Shown here one piece after another: positions 1 to 8,838 of a DNA stretch of 64,000 nt (position 1 is its first letter; the number at the start of each line of letters is the position of its first letter). Both the position numbers and the translations under genes were made by a program. Source of the stretch: Proteobacteria bacterium ST_bin11. Its GTDB lineage: Bacteria; Pseudomonadota; Gammaproteobacteria; Methylococcales; Methylomonadaceae. The stretch lies in the NCBI GenBank assembly GCA_002083615.1, contig MSXO01000026.1, forward strand, positions 62,001 through 126,000, read 5' to 3'. The notes beneath the pieces are model-generated. The model did no database searches, was not told the origin of the DNA, and saw only the letters and a program-made list of their open reading frames with translations.

Positions 1-893
1 GCAAGCGCGAGTGAATATAAAAAACGTCACCAGGATACGCTTCACGACCTGGCGGACGACGCAATAGCAAGGAAATTTGGCGATAAGCCCAAGCTTGCTT
101 GGTCAAATCGTCATAGATAATCAGCGCATCTTCACCGATGTCGCGGAAATATTCACCCATGGAGCAACCGGTATAAGGCGCAATAAATTGCAGCGCCGCC
201 GATTCAGAAGCAGAAGCCACTACGATGATGGTGTGTTCCATCGCGCCGTGCTCTTCTAACTTGCGAACCACGTTGGCGATAGAAGAACGTTTTTGGCCGA
301 TAGCGACATAGATACATTTGATACCGGTACCTTTTTGATTGATGATCGCATCGATTGCAATCGCAGTCTTACCGGTTTGTCTGTCACCGATGATCAACTC
401 ACGTTGACCTCGTCCGACCGGGATCATCGAATCAATCGCTTTTAAACCGATTTGCACCGGCTGATCGACCGATTGTCTCGCAATAACCCCAGGAGCAATT
501 TTTTCGATCGGCGAACTTAATTTGGTTTCTATAGCACCCTTGCCATCGATGGGATTACCCAATGCATCGACAACACGGCCCAACAAGGCTTCACCAACCG
601 GCACTTCCAAAATCCGACCGGTACATTTAACGGTATCGCCCTCGGTGATGTGTTGGTAAGCACCGAGCATTACCACACCGACAGAGTCTCTTTCCAGATT
701 CAAAGCCATGCCGTAAGAGCCGCCAGGGAATTCCAGCATTTCGCCTTGCATTGCTTCCGACAGACCATGAACCCGAACAATACCGTCGGTGACACTCACT
801 ACGGTGCCTTCGGTATGTGCCTCAATATGGGCGTCGAAGTTCTCGATCTTTTTTTTGATCAGATCACTTATTTCTGATGGATTTAATTGCATT
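1..893 (-). CDS. atpA: F1Fo ATP synthase subunit alpha (partial, C-terminus outside window)
   Basis: The reading frame starts with ATG at 893 and stays open to the left edge, giving the first ~297 of about 510 residues. The N-terminus (MQLNPSEISDLIKKKIENF) is the standard alpha-subunit start, and the P-loop GDRQTGKTA lies near residue 170. Alpha alternates with beta in the F1 head and carries the non-catalytic nucleotide sites. It follows atpH by 20 bases, so it belongs to the atpI-B-E-F-H-A operon read leftward; atpG, atpD and atpC presumably lie beyond the edge. The identification is secure; only the missing 3' part is unseen. Confidence 0.97.
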
Positions 894-913
894 TTATTTT
901 CCCGCTCTAACTC

Positions 914-1444
914 TTAAAGTCTTTTAGCTAATTGATGAAGCTGGCCTTTGATAGAACCGTCGATGACTTTGTCGCCCGCTTTTGCGAGGATGCCACCGAT
1001 TAACGATTTATCGACAGAAACGGATGCATTGACCTTTTTATGCAAAAGCTTTTCCAGCATGGCTACATACTTGCCTTGCTCGGCCTTTGTCAGAGAGTAC
1101 GCACTGTATAAATCAACATTGACGTAGCCTTCATCATCCGCCTTGTACTGCTCGAACATCACCGAAATTTGCGGCAACAAGGACAGCTTGTCATTTTCTA
1201 TCAACACTTTCAGAAGGTTCTTGGCTTCTTCATGGATCTGATCCTGGCAAATGTCCAGAATCAACTGTGCTATATGCTGTTTGCCCACTCTCGGGTTTTT
1301 GACGATGGCAGCTAATGCCTCATCCTGAATGACCAAAGACAAAAACGTCAACGAATCGGACCATTGCTTAGACGCCCCGGTTTCCTTGGCGCGCTTGAAA
1401 GCGGCTTCCGCGTAAGGTCTTGCTAATGTCGATATCTCAGCCAT
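914..1444 (-). CDS. atpH: F1Fo ATP synthase subunit delta
   Basis: This 176-residue protein has the family's usual length and begins with the typical MAEISTLARPYAEAAF. Delta forms the peripheral-stalk cap that joins subunit b to the top of the F1 head. The C-terminal part (SLIGGILAKAGDKVIDGSIKGQL) carries the conserved delta signature ending in a short helix. It lies three bases after atpF and 20 bases before atpA, so translation is probably coupled within the operon. Nothing about it looks unusual. Confidence 0.96.
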   Translation of the reverse strand: MAEISTLARPYAEAAFKRAKETGASKQWSDSLTFLSLVIQDEALAAIVKNPRVGKQHIAQLILDICQDQIHEEAKNLLKVLIENDKLSLLPQISVMFEQYKADDEGYVNVDLYSAYSLTKAEQGKYVAMLEKLLHKKVNASVSVDKSLIGGILAKAGDKVIDGSIKGQLHQLAKRL

Positions 1445-1447
1445 TGC

Positions 1448-1921
1448 TTAACCCAATTGATCCGCTGCTTTGCTGAGAATGTCTTGATGCTTGGCTTTAT
1501 CGATTTCTTCTTTCAAAATCTGTTCAGCGGCACGCAACGCCAGTGAGGATACTTCTTTGCGCAAACTCTCTTTAGCTTGCAACATCTCCTGCTCTATCTG
1601 GGCTTTTGCTGCTTCAAGTAAACGCTCGCCTTCTTTTTTAGCTTGGTCTTTCGATTCTTCAACCAACTGATTGGCGCGTTTTTGCGCAGCGCTGACGATT
1701 TCCGCCGATTGTTCTTTTGCTTCCTTCAGCAGGCTTTTGGCTTTTTTCTCAGCCAATTTTATTTCTTCCTGGCCTTTTTCGGCCGCGGCCAAACCTTCGG
1801 AAATTTTGGTTTTGCGCTCTTCCAGAGCGGCAATGATCGGTGGCCAGACATACTTCATGGTAAACCAAACCAGAAGTGTGAAAGTTATCATCTGCCCGAT
1901 CAGAGTAGCATTGATGCTCAT
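1448..1921 (-). CDS. atpF: F1Fo ATP synthase subunit b
   Basis: A 157-residue protein with one N-terminal membrane helix (about residues 5-27, with the conserved VWPPI after it) followed by a long, charged, alanine-rich coiled coil. This is the layout of the peripheral stalk b subunit, which anchors F1 to the a subunit. The sequence starts MSINATLIGQM as in other proteobacteria. It lies 84 bases after atpE in the same operon. Only one b-type gene is present, so the stalk is expected to be a b homodimer rather than a b/b' pair. Confidence 0.96.
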   Translation of the reverse strand: MSINATLIGQMITFTLLVWFTMKYVWPPIIAALEERKTKISEGLAAAEKGQEEIKLAEKKAKSLLKEAKEQSAEIVSAAQKRANQLVEESKDQAKKEGERLLEAAKAQIEQEMLQAKESLRKEVSSLALRAAEQILKEEIDKAKHQDILSKAADQLG

Positions 1922-2005
1922 TGATGCTTTCCTCGTAATGCCGTTGTCATTTTATCGGTACGCGAACAGGCTTTAGCCTATTCATCTCAATCCGATAATT
2001 ACTAA

Positions 2006-2290
2006 TTAACCTGCGACGGATTGAACGGCTGAAAGGAATGGGTTTGCGAAAGTCAACATCAGAGCCAGACCGACACCGATCATGGTTACCGCGTCAAGCA
2101 AACCGGCGATGATGAACATTTTAACCTGCAACATAGGAACTAACTCAGGTTGACGAGCAGCGCCTTCCAGGAATTTACCGCCCAGCAAACCAAAGCCGAT
2201 AGCAGTACCGATTGCGCCCAAGCCCAAAATGATGCCAACTGCGATAACGGTAAAGCCCTGTACGTTGGCAATTAATGATGCGAGTTCCAT
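2006..2290 (-). CDS. atpE: F1Fo ATP synthase subunit c
   Basis: A 94-residue hydrophobic hairpin of two membrane helices joined by the polar loop ARQPEL, the signature of the rotor-ring c subunit. The proton-carrying carboxylate is Asp66 in the second helix (GLLDAV), and the first helix has the glycine pattern GLGAIGTAIGFG used for tight ring packing. An aspartate with no obvious sodium-ligand set suggests a proton-driven ring. It lies between atpB and atpF, 42 bases after atpB. Length and gene order are normal. Confidence 0.96.
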   Translation of the reverse strand: MELASLIANVQGFTVIAVGIILGLGAIGTAIGFGLLGGKFLEGAARQPELVPMLQVKMFIIAGLLDAVTMIGVGLALMLTFANPFLSAVQSVAG

Positions 2291-2332
2291 AGTGTCTCCT
2301 AAATATTGATATGAAAGTTGAAAGTAAAACTA

Positions 2333-3097
2333 TTAATGATCTTCGTGTGCCAAGCTCAAATAAACAATGGTTAACACCATGAATATGAAGGCTTGTAAGG
2401 TAATAACCAGAATATGAAAGACTGCCCAAGGGAAGCCAAGCAACGGCTGAACAATAGGCGGCAACAAAGCTATCAGGATAAATACCAGCTCACCGGCATA
2501 CAAGTTGCCGAATAACCGCAGACCCAGCGAGATAGGTTTTGCCAATTCCTCGACTGTTTTAAGCAGCAGATTGAAAGGCATCATTTTCGGGCCGAAAGGT
2601 GTGCAAGTCATTTCCTTGGCAAACCCCATCAAACCTTTAACTTTGATGCTATAGAAGAAAATCAAGAAAAATACGCTGATCGATAGCGCAAAGGTACCGT
2701 TTAAATCGGTGCTCGGCACCACACGCAAGTACTCCATGCCCATTAAGCTGCCTATCATAGGCAACAAATCCACCGGCAACATGTCCATGGCGTTCCACAT
2801 AAACACCCAGCAGAAGATCGTCAGAGACAACGGCGCGATCAAAGGACTGCGCCCGTGAAAACTGTCCTTAACTTGCGTATCGACAAATTCGACCAAGGTT
2901 TCCGCAATATTTTGCGCTAACCCCGGCACGCCTGACGTCGCTCTTTCCGCCACTGTTTTGAAAAAAAGGATGAACAATCCGCCTAAAAACGCGGAGAAAA
3001 ACAAGGTATCCAGATGCAATGTCCAAAATCCCTCACCCACCGACAACGGTGTCAAGTGATGGACTATATAACCCGTTGCGCCACCTTCTGTACTCAT
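2333..3097 (-). CDS. atpB: F1Fo ATP synthase subunit a
   Basis: A 254-residue polytopic membrane protein that forms the proton half-channels beside the c ring. The essential arginine is in SLGLRLFGNLYAGE in the penultimate helix region. The start was set at 3097 (MSTEGGATGYIVHHL) because AGGA lies seven bases upstream on the minus strand; a longer frame to 3139 would overlap atpI and adds MRCFCG-type residues not typical of the family. It follows atpI by 16 bases. The function is assigned with high confidence from sequence and operon position. Confidence 0.95.
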   Translation of the reverse strand: MSTEGGATGYIVHHLTPLSVGEGFWTLHLDTLFFSAFLGGLFILFFKTVAERATSGVPGLAQNIAETLVEFVDTQVKDSFHGRSPLIAPLSLTIFCWVFMWNAMDMLPVDLLPMIGSLMGMEYLRVVPSTDLNGTFALSISVFFLIFFYSIKVKGLMGFAKEMTCTPFGPKMMPFNLLLKTVEELAKPISLGLRLFGNLYAGELVFILIALLPPIVQPLLGFPWAVFHILVITLQAFIFMVLTIVYLSLAHEDH

Positions 3098-3113
3098 TTG
3101 TCCTCGCAAAAAA

Positions 3114-3482
3114 CTAATCACGCCACAAAAACAGCGCAAACCAAAAAACCGACAACACTGCTGTATAACCCACCATCAGCGTTAAGAAATCAACAGAGGG
3201 AATCTGTAAAACGATAGTAAACAAGGCTACCGTCAAAATCAGCTTAACCGTCTCACCCGCATAAAACGCGCTGAGGATACCCTGCGCACCCAAATCCTTG
3301 GCAAGATAAATTTTGTAAGCAAAATACAGATTGGGTAGCAAAGCCACCAAGCCTCCTAGCAAAGGAGACACCGCATTTTTCCAACCGCCTATCAATAAAA
3401 ATCCCGATGCCACCAATGCGGCCATCAGGACTTGTCCGAAAACTACTTTTCTGACAGTAGAAAATTGATTTCTAGCTGCCAT
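3114..3482 (-). CDS. atpI: ATP synthase subunit I
   Basis: A 122-residue protein with four predicted membrane segments, in the position normally held by atpI, the first gene of the atp operon. The family assists assembly of the c ring and is not part of the finished enzyme. The motif ISPLLGGLVALLPN-type (here VSPLLGGLVALLPNLYFAYK) is characteristic. It is preceded by AAGGGGAAGTAA, a good ribosome binding site. A strong promoter lies immediately upstream (3512-3540). Sequence conservation is low in this family, so the call rests on both motif and position. Confidence 0.9.
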   Translation of the reverse strand: MAARNQFSTVRKVVFGQVLMAALVASGFLLIGGWKNAVSPLLGGLVALLPNLYFAYKIYLAKDLGAQGILSAFYAGETVKLILTVALFTIVLQIPSVDFLTLMVGYTAVLSVFWFALFLWRD

Positions 3483-3792
3483 TTACTTCCCCTTTCGTCT
3501 TAAGCTTAGCGATTATATCCAGCCAGCACACCTAAAGCAAGGTAAGCGCGTCCGAAGAGAAGCCACTGACACCGCCAGCTTGTTGATTTGGTGAGACTAT
3601 CGCGAAGCAAGCAGTGGTCAATGTCACGTAAGAAGACTGCAATCCAAGCTTCCAATCCCAACGCCTAAAGCAAAGGATATGCCATTTTGCAAGATTATGA
3701 TTTTAAAGAGTATTGCCCAATTTGATAATGTAGCAAATCCGACAATGTCCGGCGTCGCGGCTGAATGACGACATTGGACCGAAACGTAAAAC
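3483..3792. other. Intergenic region between parB and atpI
   Basis: About 310 bases without a convincing gene. It holds the atp promoter near its left end. An 11-base motif, CCTAAAGCAAG/CCTAAAGCAAA, occurs twice (near 3531 and 3664). No clear parB terminator with a T tract was seen. Confidence 0.6.
3512..3540 (-). promoter_or_regulatory. Probable sigma-70 promoter of the atp operon
   Basis: On the minus strand the -35 element TTGCTT (3540-3535) is followed after exactly 17 bases by a perfect -10 element TATAAT (3517-3512). The -10 lies about 30 bases before the atpI start codon. Seen directly in sequence; activity is inference. A second copy of the TTGCTTTAGG stretch occurs further upstream (around 3661-3675) without a matching -10. 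Confidence 0.7.
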
Positions 3793-4641
3793 TCAATTGA
3801 TTTTTTTGATAATACCTTCCAGCTCTTCCAAGCTGGTGTAACTAAAAATCAACTTTCCCTTACCACTGCTCTGATGATTGATTTCAACTTTTGCACCGAT
3901 TCTTTCGCTCAGATCTCGCTGTAAACGCAAGGTATCCGGATCGACTTTTTTCGTAGCGGCCGGCTTCTCGTCATGCTGCTCACGCACTAGCTTTTCCACC
4001 GCCCTAACGGTCAAGCCTTGCTTGACAGTCTTATGGGCTATCTCAACTTGCTTGACTTCGTCCAAACCCAGCAACGCGCGGGCATGTCCCATTTCCAGCA
4101 AACCCTTGCCCAACATGCCTTTCACTTCGCCGGCCAACTCCAGCAGGCGCAGTAGGTTAGTGATCGTGGTGCGCGACTTTCCCACCGCCGTGGCGATTTG
4201 CTGATGCGTGAGTTCAAACTCCTCCTGCAAACGGTGTAGGGCTTCGGCCTCTTCCAGCGCATTCAAATCCTCGCGCTGAATGTTTTCGATCAAGGCTATT
4301 GCCATTACCGAGCGATCATCAAGATCCTTAACCAGTACAGGCACGTCTTGTAATTCCGCTAACTGTGCTGCTCGCCAGCGGCGTTCGCCGGCGATGATTT
4401 CGTATTTGTCAGCGGCGATCTTGCGGACGATGATGGGCTGAATAATGCCCTGTGCAGAAATCGAATCGGATAATTCCCTCAACTTCTCCGGGTCCATATC
4501 CTTACGTGGCTGATATTTCCCACGCTGTAAAAACTCGATGGGCAAACTTTGGGTATCGTGCGATTTTTCGGGCGCTGGCGCGCTGACATCACCCAATAAC
4601 TCGCTCAAACCTCGCCCTAAACCGCGTTTTTTTTGCATCAT
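3793..4641 (-). CDS. parB: Chromosome-partitioning protein ParB (CTPase, parS binding)
   Basis: A 282-residue ParB/Spo0J protein. It begins with the conserved KKRGLGRGLSELLG, has the CTP-binding ParB/Srx fold with the motifs IIAGERRWRAAQ and ALIENIQREDLN (about residues 80-125), then the helix-turn-helix that reads parS (HQQIATAVGKSRTTITNLLRL), and a C-terminal dimerisation region. It loads on parS as a sliding clamp and hands origins to ParA. Its start codon overlaps the parA stop (ATGATG). Two parS-like sites are present in this window at the end of recF (58023-58038, 58061-58076). Confidence 0.97.
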   Translation of the reverse strand: MMQKKRGLGRGLSELLGDVSAPAPEKSHDTQSLPIEFLQRGKYQPRKDMDPEKLRELSDSISAQGIIQPIIVRKIAADKYEIIAGERRWRAAQLAELQDVPVLVKDLDDRSVMAIALIENIQREDLNALEEAEALHRLQEEFELTHQQIATAVGKSRTTITNLLRLLELAGEVKGMLGKGLLEMGHARALLGLDEVKQVEIAHKTVKQGLTVRAVEKLVREQHDEKPAATKKVDPDTLRLQRDLSERIGAKVEINHQSSGKGKLIFSYTSLEELEGIIKKIN

Positions 4642-5414
4642 TTTTTCGCCGCCTTCTCTTTTCTGATCATTTCGCCGGCCAGCGCGATATAGGCTATCGC
4701 ACCGCGCGAGGCTTTATCGTAAGCCAGCACCGGCACGCCGTGACTTGGTGCCTCAGCCAAACGGATGTTTCGCGGAATGGTGGTTCTAAACACTTTATCG
4801 CCGAAGTATTCGATTAATTGGTCCGACACATCTTTGCCTAAACGACTACGGGTATCGACCATGGTTCGCAATATACCTTCCAGATATAAGCCGGGATTGA
4901 CGCTGTCGCGAATGCTGCGCAAAGTGGACATCAAAGAAGACAGCCCTTCCAGCGAATAATATTCGCACTGCATCGGAATCAACACGCTGTTGGCTGCCAC
5001 CATCGCATTTAGTGTCAACATATTTAAGGAGGGCGGACAATCGATCAGAATGTAATCGTATTGATCTTTTATCGTGAGCAAGGCGTCAGCCAAACGCCTT
5101 TCGCGATGCGGTGCAGTCATTAATTGCACTTCGGCGGCAGTCAGATCGGCATTGCCAGGAATCAAATCAAATCCCAATTGCTGGTTTTTAACCACAATTT
5201 CCGAGGCTGGCACCTCTTCCAAAAGTAATTCACAGCTGGAATACTCGATTTCGTCCTTATTCACCCCGCAGCCCATCGCCGCGTTGCCTTGCGGGTCCAG
5301 ATCTATCAGCAATACCTTGCGTTTGGTAGCCGCCAGAGCCGCTGCCAGATTGACACTGGTCGTAGTTTTGCCGACACCGCCTTTTTGGTTGGTAATCGCG
5401 ATAATCTTAACCAT
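4638..5414 (-). CDS. parA: Chromosome-partitioning ATPase ParA/Soj
   Basis: A 258-residue ParA with the deviant Walker A box KGGVGKTT at residues 11-18, the DPQGNAAMG motif and the Walker B-like LIDCPPSL. The ATPase binds nucleoid DNA and drives segregation of ParB-parS complexes; Soj-type proteins also modulate DnaA. The 5' end overlaps the 3' end of rsmG by eight bases and the 3' end overlaps parB, so mnmG-rsmG-parA-parB form one translationally coupled unit, the common arrangement near gammaproteobacterial origins. Confidence 0.97.
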   Translation of the reverse strand: MVKIIAITNQKGGVGKTTTSVNLAAALAATKRKVLLIDLDPQGNAAMGCGVNKDEIEYSSCELLLEEVPASEIVVKNQQLGFDLIPGNADLTAAEVQLMTAPHRERRLADALLTIKDQYDYILIDCPPSLNMLTLNAMVAANSVLIPMQCEYYSLEGLSSLMSTLRSIRDSVNPGLYLEGILRTMVDTRSRLGKDVSDQLIEYFGDKVFRTTIPRNIRLAEAPSHGVPVLAYDKASRGAIAYIALAGEMIRKEKAAKK

Positions 5415-6033
5415 GCTTGGGTTTCTCCAGTCGAATCAGGCAGCGTTCGGCGGCTATGCCGGGTACCGTCAGCGGAATTACGCTGTAAGGTTCGGCCAAG
5501 TCTATCAGCTCCTGTTCGGGCTGCTGACCTTTCATCGCTAACAGGACCCCAGCATCGGCCAACAAATGACCGGTTAATTTCAGAATATCCGGCATGCTGG
5601 CAAACGCCCGGCAAATGACTGTGGAAAACAATATCGGCCGCTGCAACAACTCTACTCGACTGTGGATCACTTCAACATTTTTAAGCTTTAACTCCAACAC
5701 GGCTTGTTGTACGAAACGGGTTTTCTTGGAGTTGGAATCCACTAAGGTGAACTGACAATCCGGCCTTAGAATCGCCAAGGGTATCCCTGGTAAACCAGCG
5801 CCGGTGCCAATGTCGGCGATCCGCAGGCCATTTAGATGCGGCAGAATCGCCAAGCTATCCAAGATGTGCAGACTCACCATCTCCAGCGGATCGCGCACCG
5901 CAGTCAGGTTATAGGCGTTGTTCCACTTGGCAATCAGCTTGATGAAACGCAGCAATGCGTCAACGCCTGGCTCGCCAGGTTCCAGCCCGAATGTTTTTAA
6001 ACCGATCTCAAGCTTATCCCGACAGGCATCCAT
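5407..6033 (-). CDS. rsmG: 16S rRNA (guanine527-N7)-methyltransferase RsmG
   Basis: A 208-residue SAM-dependent methyltransferase of the GidB family, methylating G527 of 16S rRNA. The SAM-binding glycine motif is IGTGAGLPGIPLA near residue 75, and NLTAVRDP upstream is a family signature. The ATG at 6033 overlaps the mnmG stop (TGATG), so translation is coupled; a TTG one codon upstream is less likely. In other bacteria loss of this enzyme gives low-level streptomycin resistance. Confidence 0.96.
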   Translation of the reverse strand: MDACRDKLEIGLKTFGLEPGEPGVDALLRFIKLIAKWNNAYNLTAVRDPLEMVSLHILDSLAILPHLNGLRIADIGTGAGLPGIPLAILRPDCQFTLVDSNSKKTRFVQQAVLELKLKNVEVIHSRVELLQRPILFSTVICRAFASMPDILKLTGHLLADAGVLLAMKGQQPEQELIDLAEPYSVIPLTVPGIAAERCLIRLEKPKHG

Positions 6034-7907
6034 CAAGCGCTTTTCTTTTTCAGATGCACTAACAACAAAGAAATCGCCGCCGGGGTAATGCCAGGAATCC
6101 GCGAGGCTTGGCCGAGAGTTTCCGGACGTTGTTTCTTCAGTTTTTCACTGACTTCGTTGGATAAACCGGACACCAGGCTGTAATCGACATTGTCCGGCAA
6201 TTTTAGATGCTCGTAACGTAGCGTGCGGTTGATTTCGGTTTGCTGCCTGTCAATATAACCGGCATATTTGGCTTGAATCGCCACCTGCTCGGCCACTTGT
6301 TCGTCTACTTCGTTTTCATCACTGAATCTCAACAGATTCTCCACGTCCACTTCCGGCCGGCGCAGCATTTCCATCAGGCTGGCTTCTTTCAACAACTTTT
6401 TGCCCCACAATTCTTCAGCAAGCGCTGCCTCGTCGGATTCAGTGCGTATCCATTTTTTGGCCAGTTTGCCTTGTAGATTGGCAATGGCTTCGCGCTTTTC
6501 TTCAAAGCGTTGCCAGCGGGCGTCGTCCACCAAGCCCAGCTCCCGGCCTTGTTCGGTCAAACGCAAATCGGCATTGTCTTCGCGCAGTTGCAAGCGGTAT
6601 TCGGCGCGACTGGTGAACATCCGGTAAGGCTCCGCAGTACCACGGGTAATCAGATCGTCGATCATTACGCCAATGTACGCCTCGTCGCGACCGGGGCACC
6701 AGCTTTCTAAACCCTTCGCCAGACGCGCCGCGTTTAAGCCAGCGATCAAACCTTGAGCAGCGGCTTCTTCGTAACCGGTGGTGCCGTTGATCTGCCCAGC
6801 AAAGAACAAGGCGTTCATATGCTTGGTTTCTAAAGACGTTTTCAGATCGCGTGGATCGAAGAAATCATATTCGATGGCATAACCGGGACGCACGATTTCC
6901 GCACTTTCAAAGCCCAACATGGTGCGAATGAAGCGGTACTGAATATCAAATGGCAGACTGGTGGAAATGCCGTTTGGGTAGACTTCATTGGTGGTCAAGC
7001 CTTCCGGCTCGACAAAGATTTGATGGGAATCGCGGTCAGCAAACCGTACCACTTTATCCTCAATCGACGGACAGTAACGCGGCCCTACACCTTCGATAAT
7101 GCCGGAATACATCGGCGACCGATCCAGACCGGAACGAATAATGTCGTGGGTTTGTTCGTTGGTGCGGGTGATATGGCAGCAAATCTGTCGAGGATGCTGT
7201 TCGCGACTGCCCATAAACGAAAACACCGGCAGCGGCGTGTCGCCATGTTGTTCCTGCAGTTTGCTGTAGTCGATGGTTCTGCCGTCGATACGCGCCGGCG
7301 TGCCGGTTTTCAAACGGCCAATCCGGAAAGGTAATTCGCGCAAACGCTCGGCCAGCGCTATCGATGCCGCATCGCCGGCCCGACCGCCACTGTAATTTTC
7401 CAGACCGATATGAATCCGCCCGGCCAGGAAGGTACCGGCAGTTAAGACCACCGCTCTGGCATTGAATTCCAAGCCCATCTGGGTTTTTACACCCACCACC
7501 TGGTCGCCCTCCACCAGCAAATCGGAAACGGTTTGTTGAAATAAGGCCAGATTGGCTTGATTTTCCAGGGCAGTGCGCACGGCTTGCTTGTAAAGCATCC
7601 GATCGGCTTGCGCCCGCGTCGCCCTTACCGCCGGGCCCTTACTGGCATTGAGAATGCGAAATTGTATGCCGCCTTTATCGATGGCCTGCGCCATGATACC
7701 GCCCAGCGCATCCACTTCTTTGACCAGATGCCCTTTGCCAATCCCGCCGACCGCAGGGTTGCAGCTCATCTGCCCCAGGGTTTCGATGTTTTGCGATAAC
7801 AACAGAGTTTGCGCACCAGAACGGGCAGCAGCCAAGGCTGCCTCCGTACCGGCATGGCCACCGCCCACTACGATCACATCAAAGTCTTTCTGGAATTTCA
7901 CAGGCAT
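6033..7907 (-). CDS. mnmG: tRNA U34 carboxymethylaminomethyl modification enzyme MnmG (GidA)
   Basis: A 624-residue FAD protein of full family length. The dinucleotide-binding motif VVGGGHAGTEAALAAAR is at the N-terminus, GQMSCNPAVGGIGKGHL follows, and GQINGTTGYEEAAAQG marks the second conserved block. With MnmE it makes cmnm5U34 in certain tRNAs. It heads the mnmG-rsmG-parA-parB operon. In many gammaproteobacteria mnmG borders oriC, but no DnaA-box cluster lies in its short 48-base upstream gap here. Confidence 0.97.
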   Translation of the reverse strand: MPVKFQKDFDVIVVGGGHAGTEAALAAARSGAQTLLLSQNIETLGQMSCNPAVGGIGKGHLVKEVDALGGIMAQAIDKGGIQFRILNASKGPAVRATRAQADRMLYKQAVRTALENQANLALFQQTVSDLLVEGDQVVGVKTQMGLEFNARAVVLTAGTFLAGRIHIGLENYSGGRAGDAASIALAERLRELPFRIGRLKTGTPARIDGRTIDYSKLQEQHGDTPLPVFSFMGSREQHPRQICCHITRTNEQTHDIIRSGLDRSPMYSGIIEGVGPRYCPSIEDKVVRFADRDSHQIFVEPEGLTTNEVYPNGISTSLPFDIQYRFIRTMLGFESAEIVRPGYAIEYDFFDPRDLKTSLETKHMNALFFAGQINGTTGYEEAAAQGLIAGLNAARLAKGLESWCPGRDEAYIGVMIDDLITRGTAEPYRMFTSRAEYRLQLREDNADLRLTEQGRELGLVDDARWQRFEEKREAIANLQGKLAKKWIRTESDEAALAEELWGKKLLKEASLMEMLRRPEVDVENLLRFSDENEVDEQVAEQVAIQAKYAGYIDRQQTEINRTLRYEHLKLPDNVDYSLVSGLSNEVSEKLKKQRPETLGQASRIPGITPAAISLLLVHLKKKSA

Positions 7908-7955
7908 TCTATGTTCAAATAAAACGTTATTTTAATAGCTTGCGGAGAAAAAAGC

Positions 7956-8195
7956 ATGAGAAAACAAAACCCAACCAAGGGTTTGGCAGACAAACCCATT
8001 AAAAACCCGGTGGCAAAATTCGCCCATCAGTTCAACAAAGCGCAAGCTTTCGCCGACAAAACCAAGTATCGTCGTAAAGCCAAACATCAAGGCCTGGAGC
8101 CTTTCTCAATCGTTGCCAAACCAGCGATTCAGAAAGGCTCTCGGCAACTTGCCCAGGCGTCTGCAATAATGCAGATGCGGGCAATAGCCGTTTAA
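7956..8195 (+). CDS. Small basic protein, probable ArfA-like ribosome-rescue factor with internal hairpin
   Basis: A 79-residue, lysine/arginine-rich protein with a good GGAG ribosome binding site eight bases before the ATG. Residues 26-46 (FNKAQAFADK then TKYRRKAKHQG) match the layout of the ArfA core: a short helix with F/DK followed by a K/Y/R-rich tail that enters the empty mRNA channel of stalled ribosomes. ArfA recruits RF2 to non-stop ribosomes when tmRNA fails. In E. coli arfA carries an RNase III-sensitive hairpin inside the coding region so that its own mRNA lacks a stop codon; here a 15-by-15 base inverted repeat starts at codon 48, immediately after the conserved part. The residues beyond look unconserved. 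Homology to ArfA is inferred from motif and hairpin together; a related uncharacterised small-protein family is the alternative. Confidence 0.6.
   Translation: MRKQNPTKGLADKPIKNPVAKFAHQFNKAQAFADKTKYRRKAKHQGLEPFSIVAKPAIQKGSRQLAQASAIMQMRAIAV
8098..8139 (+). promoter_or_regulatory. Hairpin inside the ArfA-like reading frame
   Basis: Two 15-base arms (8098-8112 and 8125-8139) are exact inverse complements except for one central C/C mismatch: AGCCTTTCT, C, AATCG pairs with CGATT, C, AGAAAGGCT around a 12-base loop. A further outer pair, GCCTGG with CCAGGC, flanks it. Position within the frame, just after the conserved basic tail, matches the RNase III or terminator hairpin of arfA genes. Structure is seen; cleavage is inference. 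Confidence 0.75.
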
Positions 8196-8222
8196 CGCCG
8201 CAGATTAAGGATTTCAATATCA

Positions 8223-8831
8223 GTGAAAGCAAGCATAGAAGATAAGGTTCAAACCCGAATTCCCACCAAGCACGGCGAATTCATTCTGCACTACTACAGC
8301 AACAGCCTCGATAAAAAAGAACATGTCGCCTTCGTCAAAGGCGAGGTCGTCGACAAAGAAGACGTGCTGGTTCGGATTCATTCCGAGTGTTTTACCGGCG
8401 ATGTGTTCGGTTCGCGGCGCTGCGACTGCGGCGAACAATTGGATATGGCACTGGACTTGATCAACACCGCCGGGTGCGGCGTTTTGATTTATCTGCGCCA
8501 AGAAGGTCGTGGCATCGGCTTGCTGAAAAAGCTGCAGGCCTACAATCTGCAAGACCAAGGCCTGGATACCGTCGACGCCAATATCAAACTTGGTCACTTG
8601 GCCGACGAACGTCAATACGACATTGCCGCGCTGATTCTGAATAACTTGCAAGTGCGCTCCATCGAGCTGATCACCAATAATCCTTTGAAAATCGATGAAC
8701 TGACCAAACTGGGCATCCGGGTTAATAACCGCATCGCCATCGAAACCCGCGTTCATCAAGACAATCTTGAATATCTGAAAACCAAGGCAGAACGCATGAG
8801 TCACATGCTGTCGATGCCTACCAGCAATTAA
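8223..8831 (+). CDS. ribA: GTP cyclohydrolase II
   Basis: A 202-residue RibA, catalysing the first step of riboflavin synthesis (GTP to 2,5-diamino-6-ribosylamino-pyrimidinone phosphate, formate and pyrophosphate). The zinc cysteines are in SECFTGDVFGSRRCDCG, and the catalytic region YLRQEGRGIGL follows. The start is GTG at 8223; no in-frame ATG lies close upstream and AAGG sits 13 bases before, a weak site. It is a stand-alone enzyme, not a RibBA fusion. The Lon-like gene starts seven bases after its stop. Confidence 0.96.
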   Translation: MKASIEDKVQTRIPTKHGEFILHYYSNSLDKKEHVAFVKGEVVDKEDVLVRIHSECFTGDVFGSRRCDCGEQLDMALDLINTAGCGVLIYLRQEGRGIGLLKKLQAYNLQDQGLDTVDANIKLGHLADERQYDIAALILNNLQVRSIELITNNPLKIDELTKLGIRVNNRIAIETRVHQDNLEYLKTKAERMSHMLSMPTSN

Positions 8832-8838
8832 CCCGCAC

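Noticed and set aside
7908..7955. A possible origin next to mnmG
   Set aside because: The gap is 48 bases and has no DnaA box.
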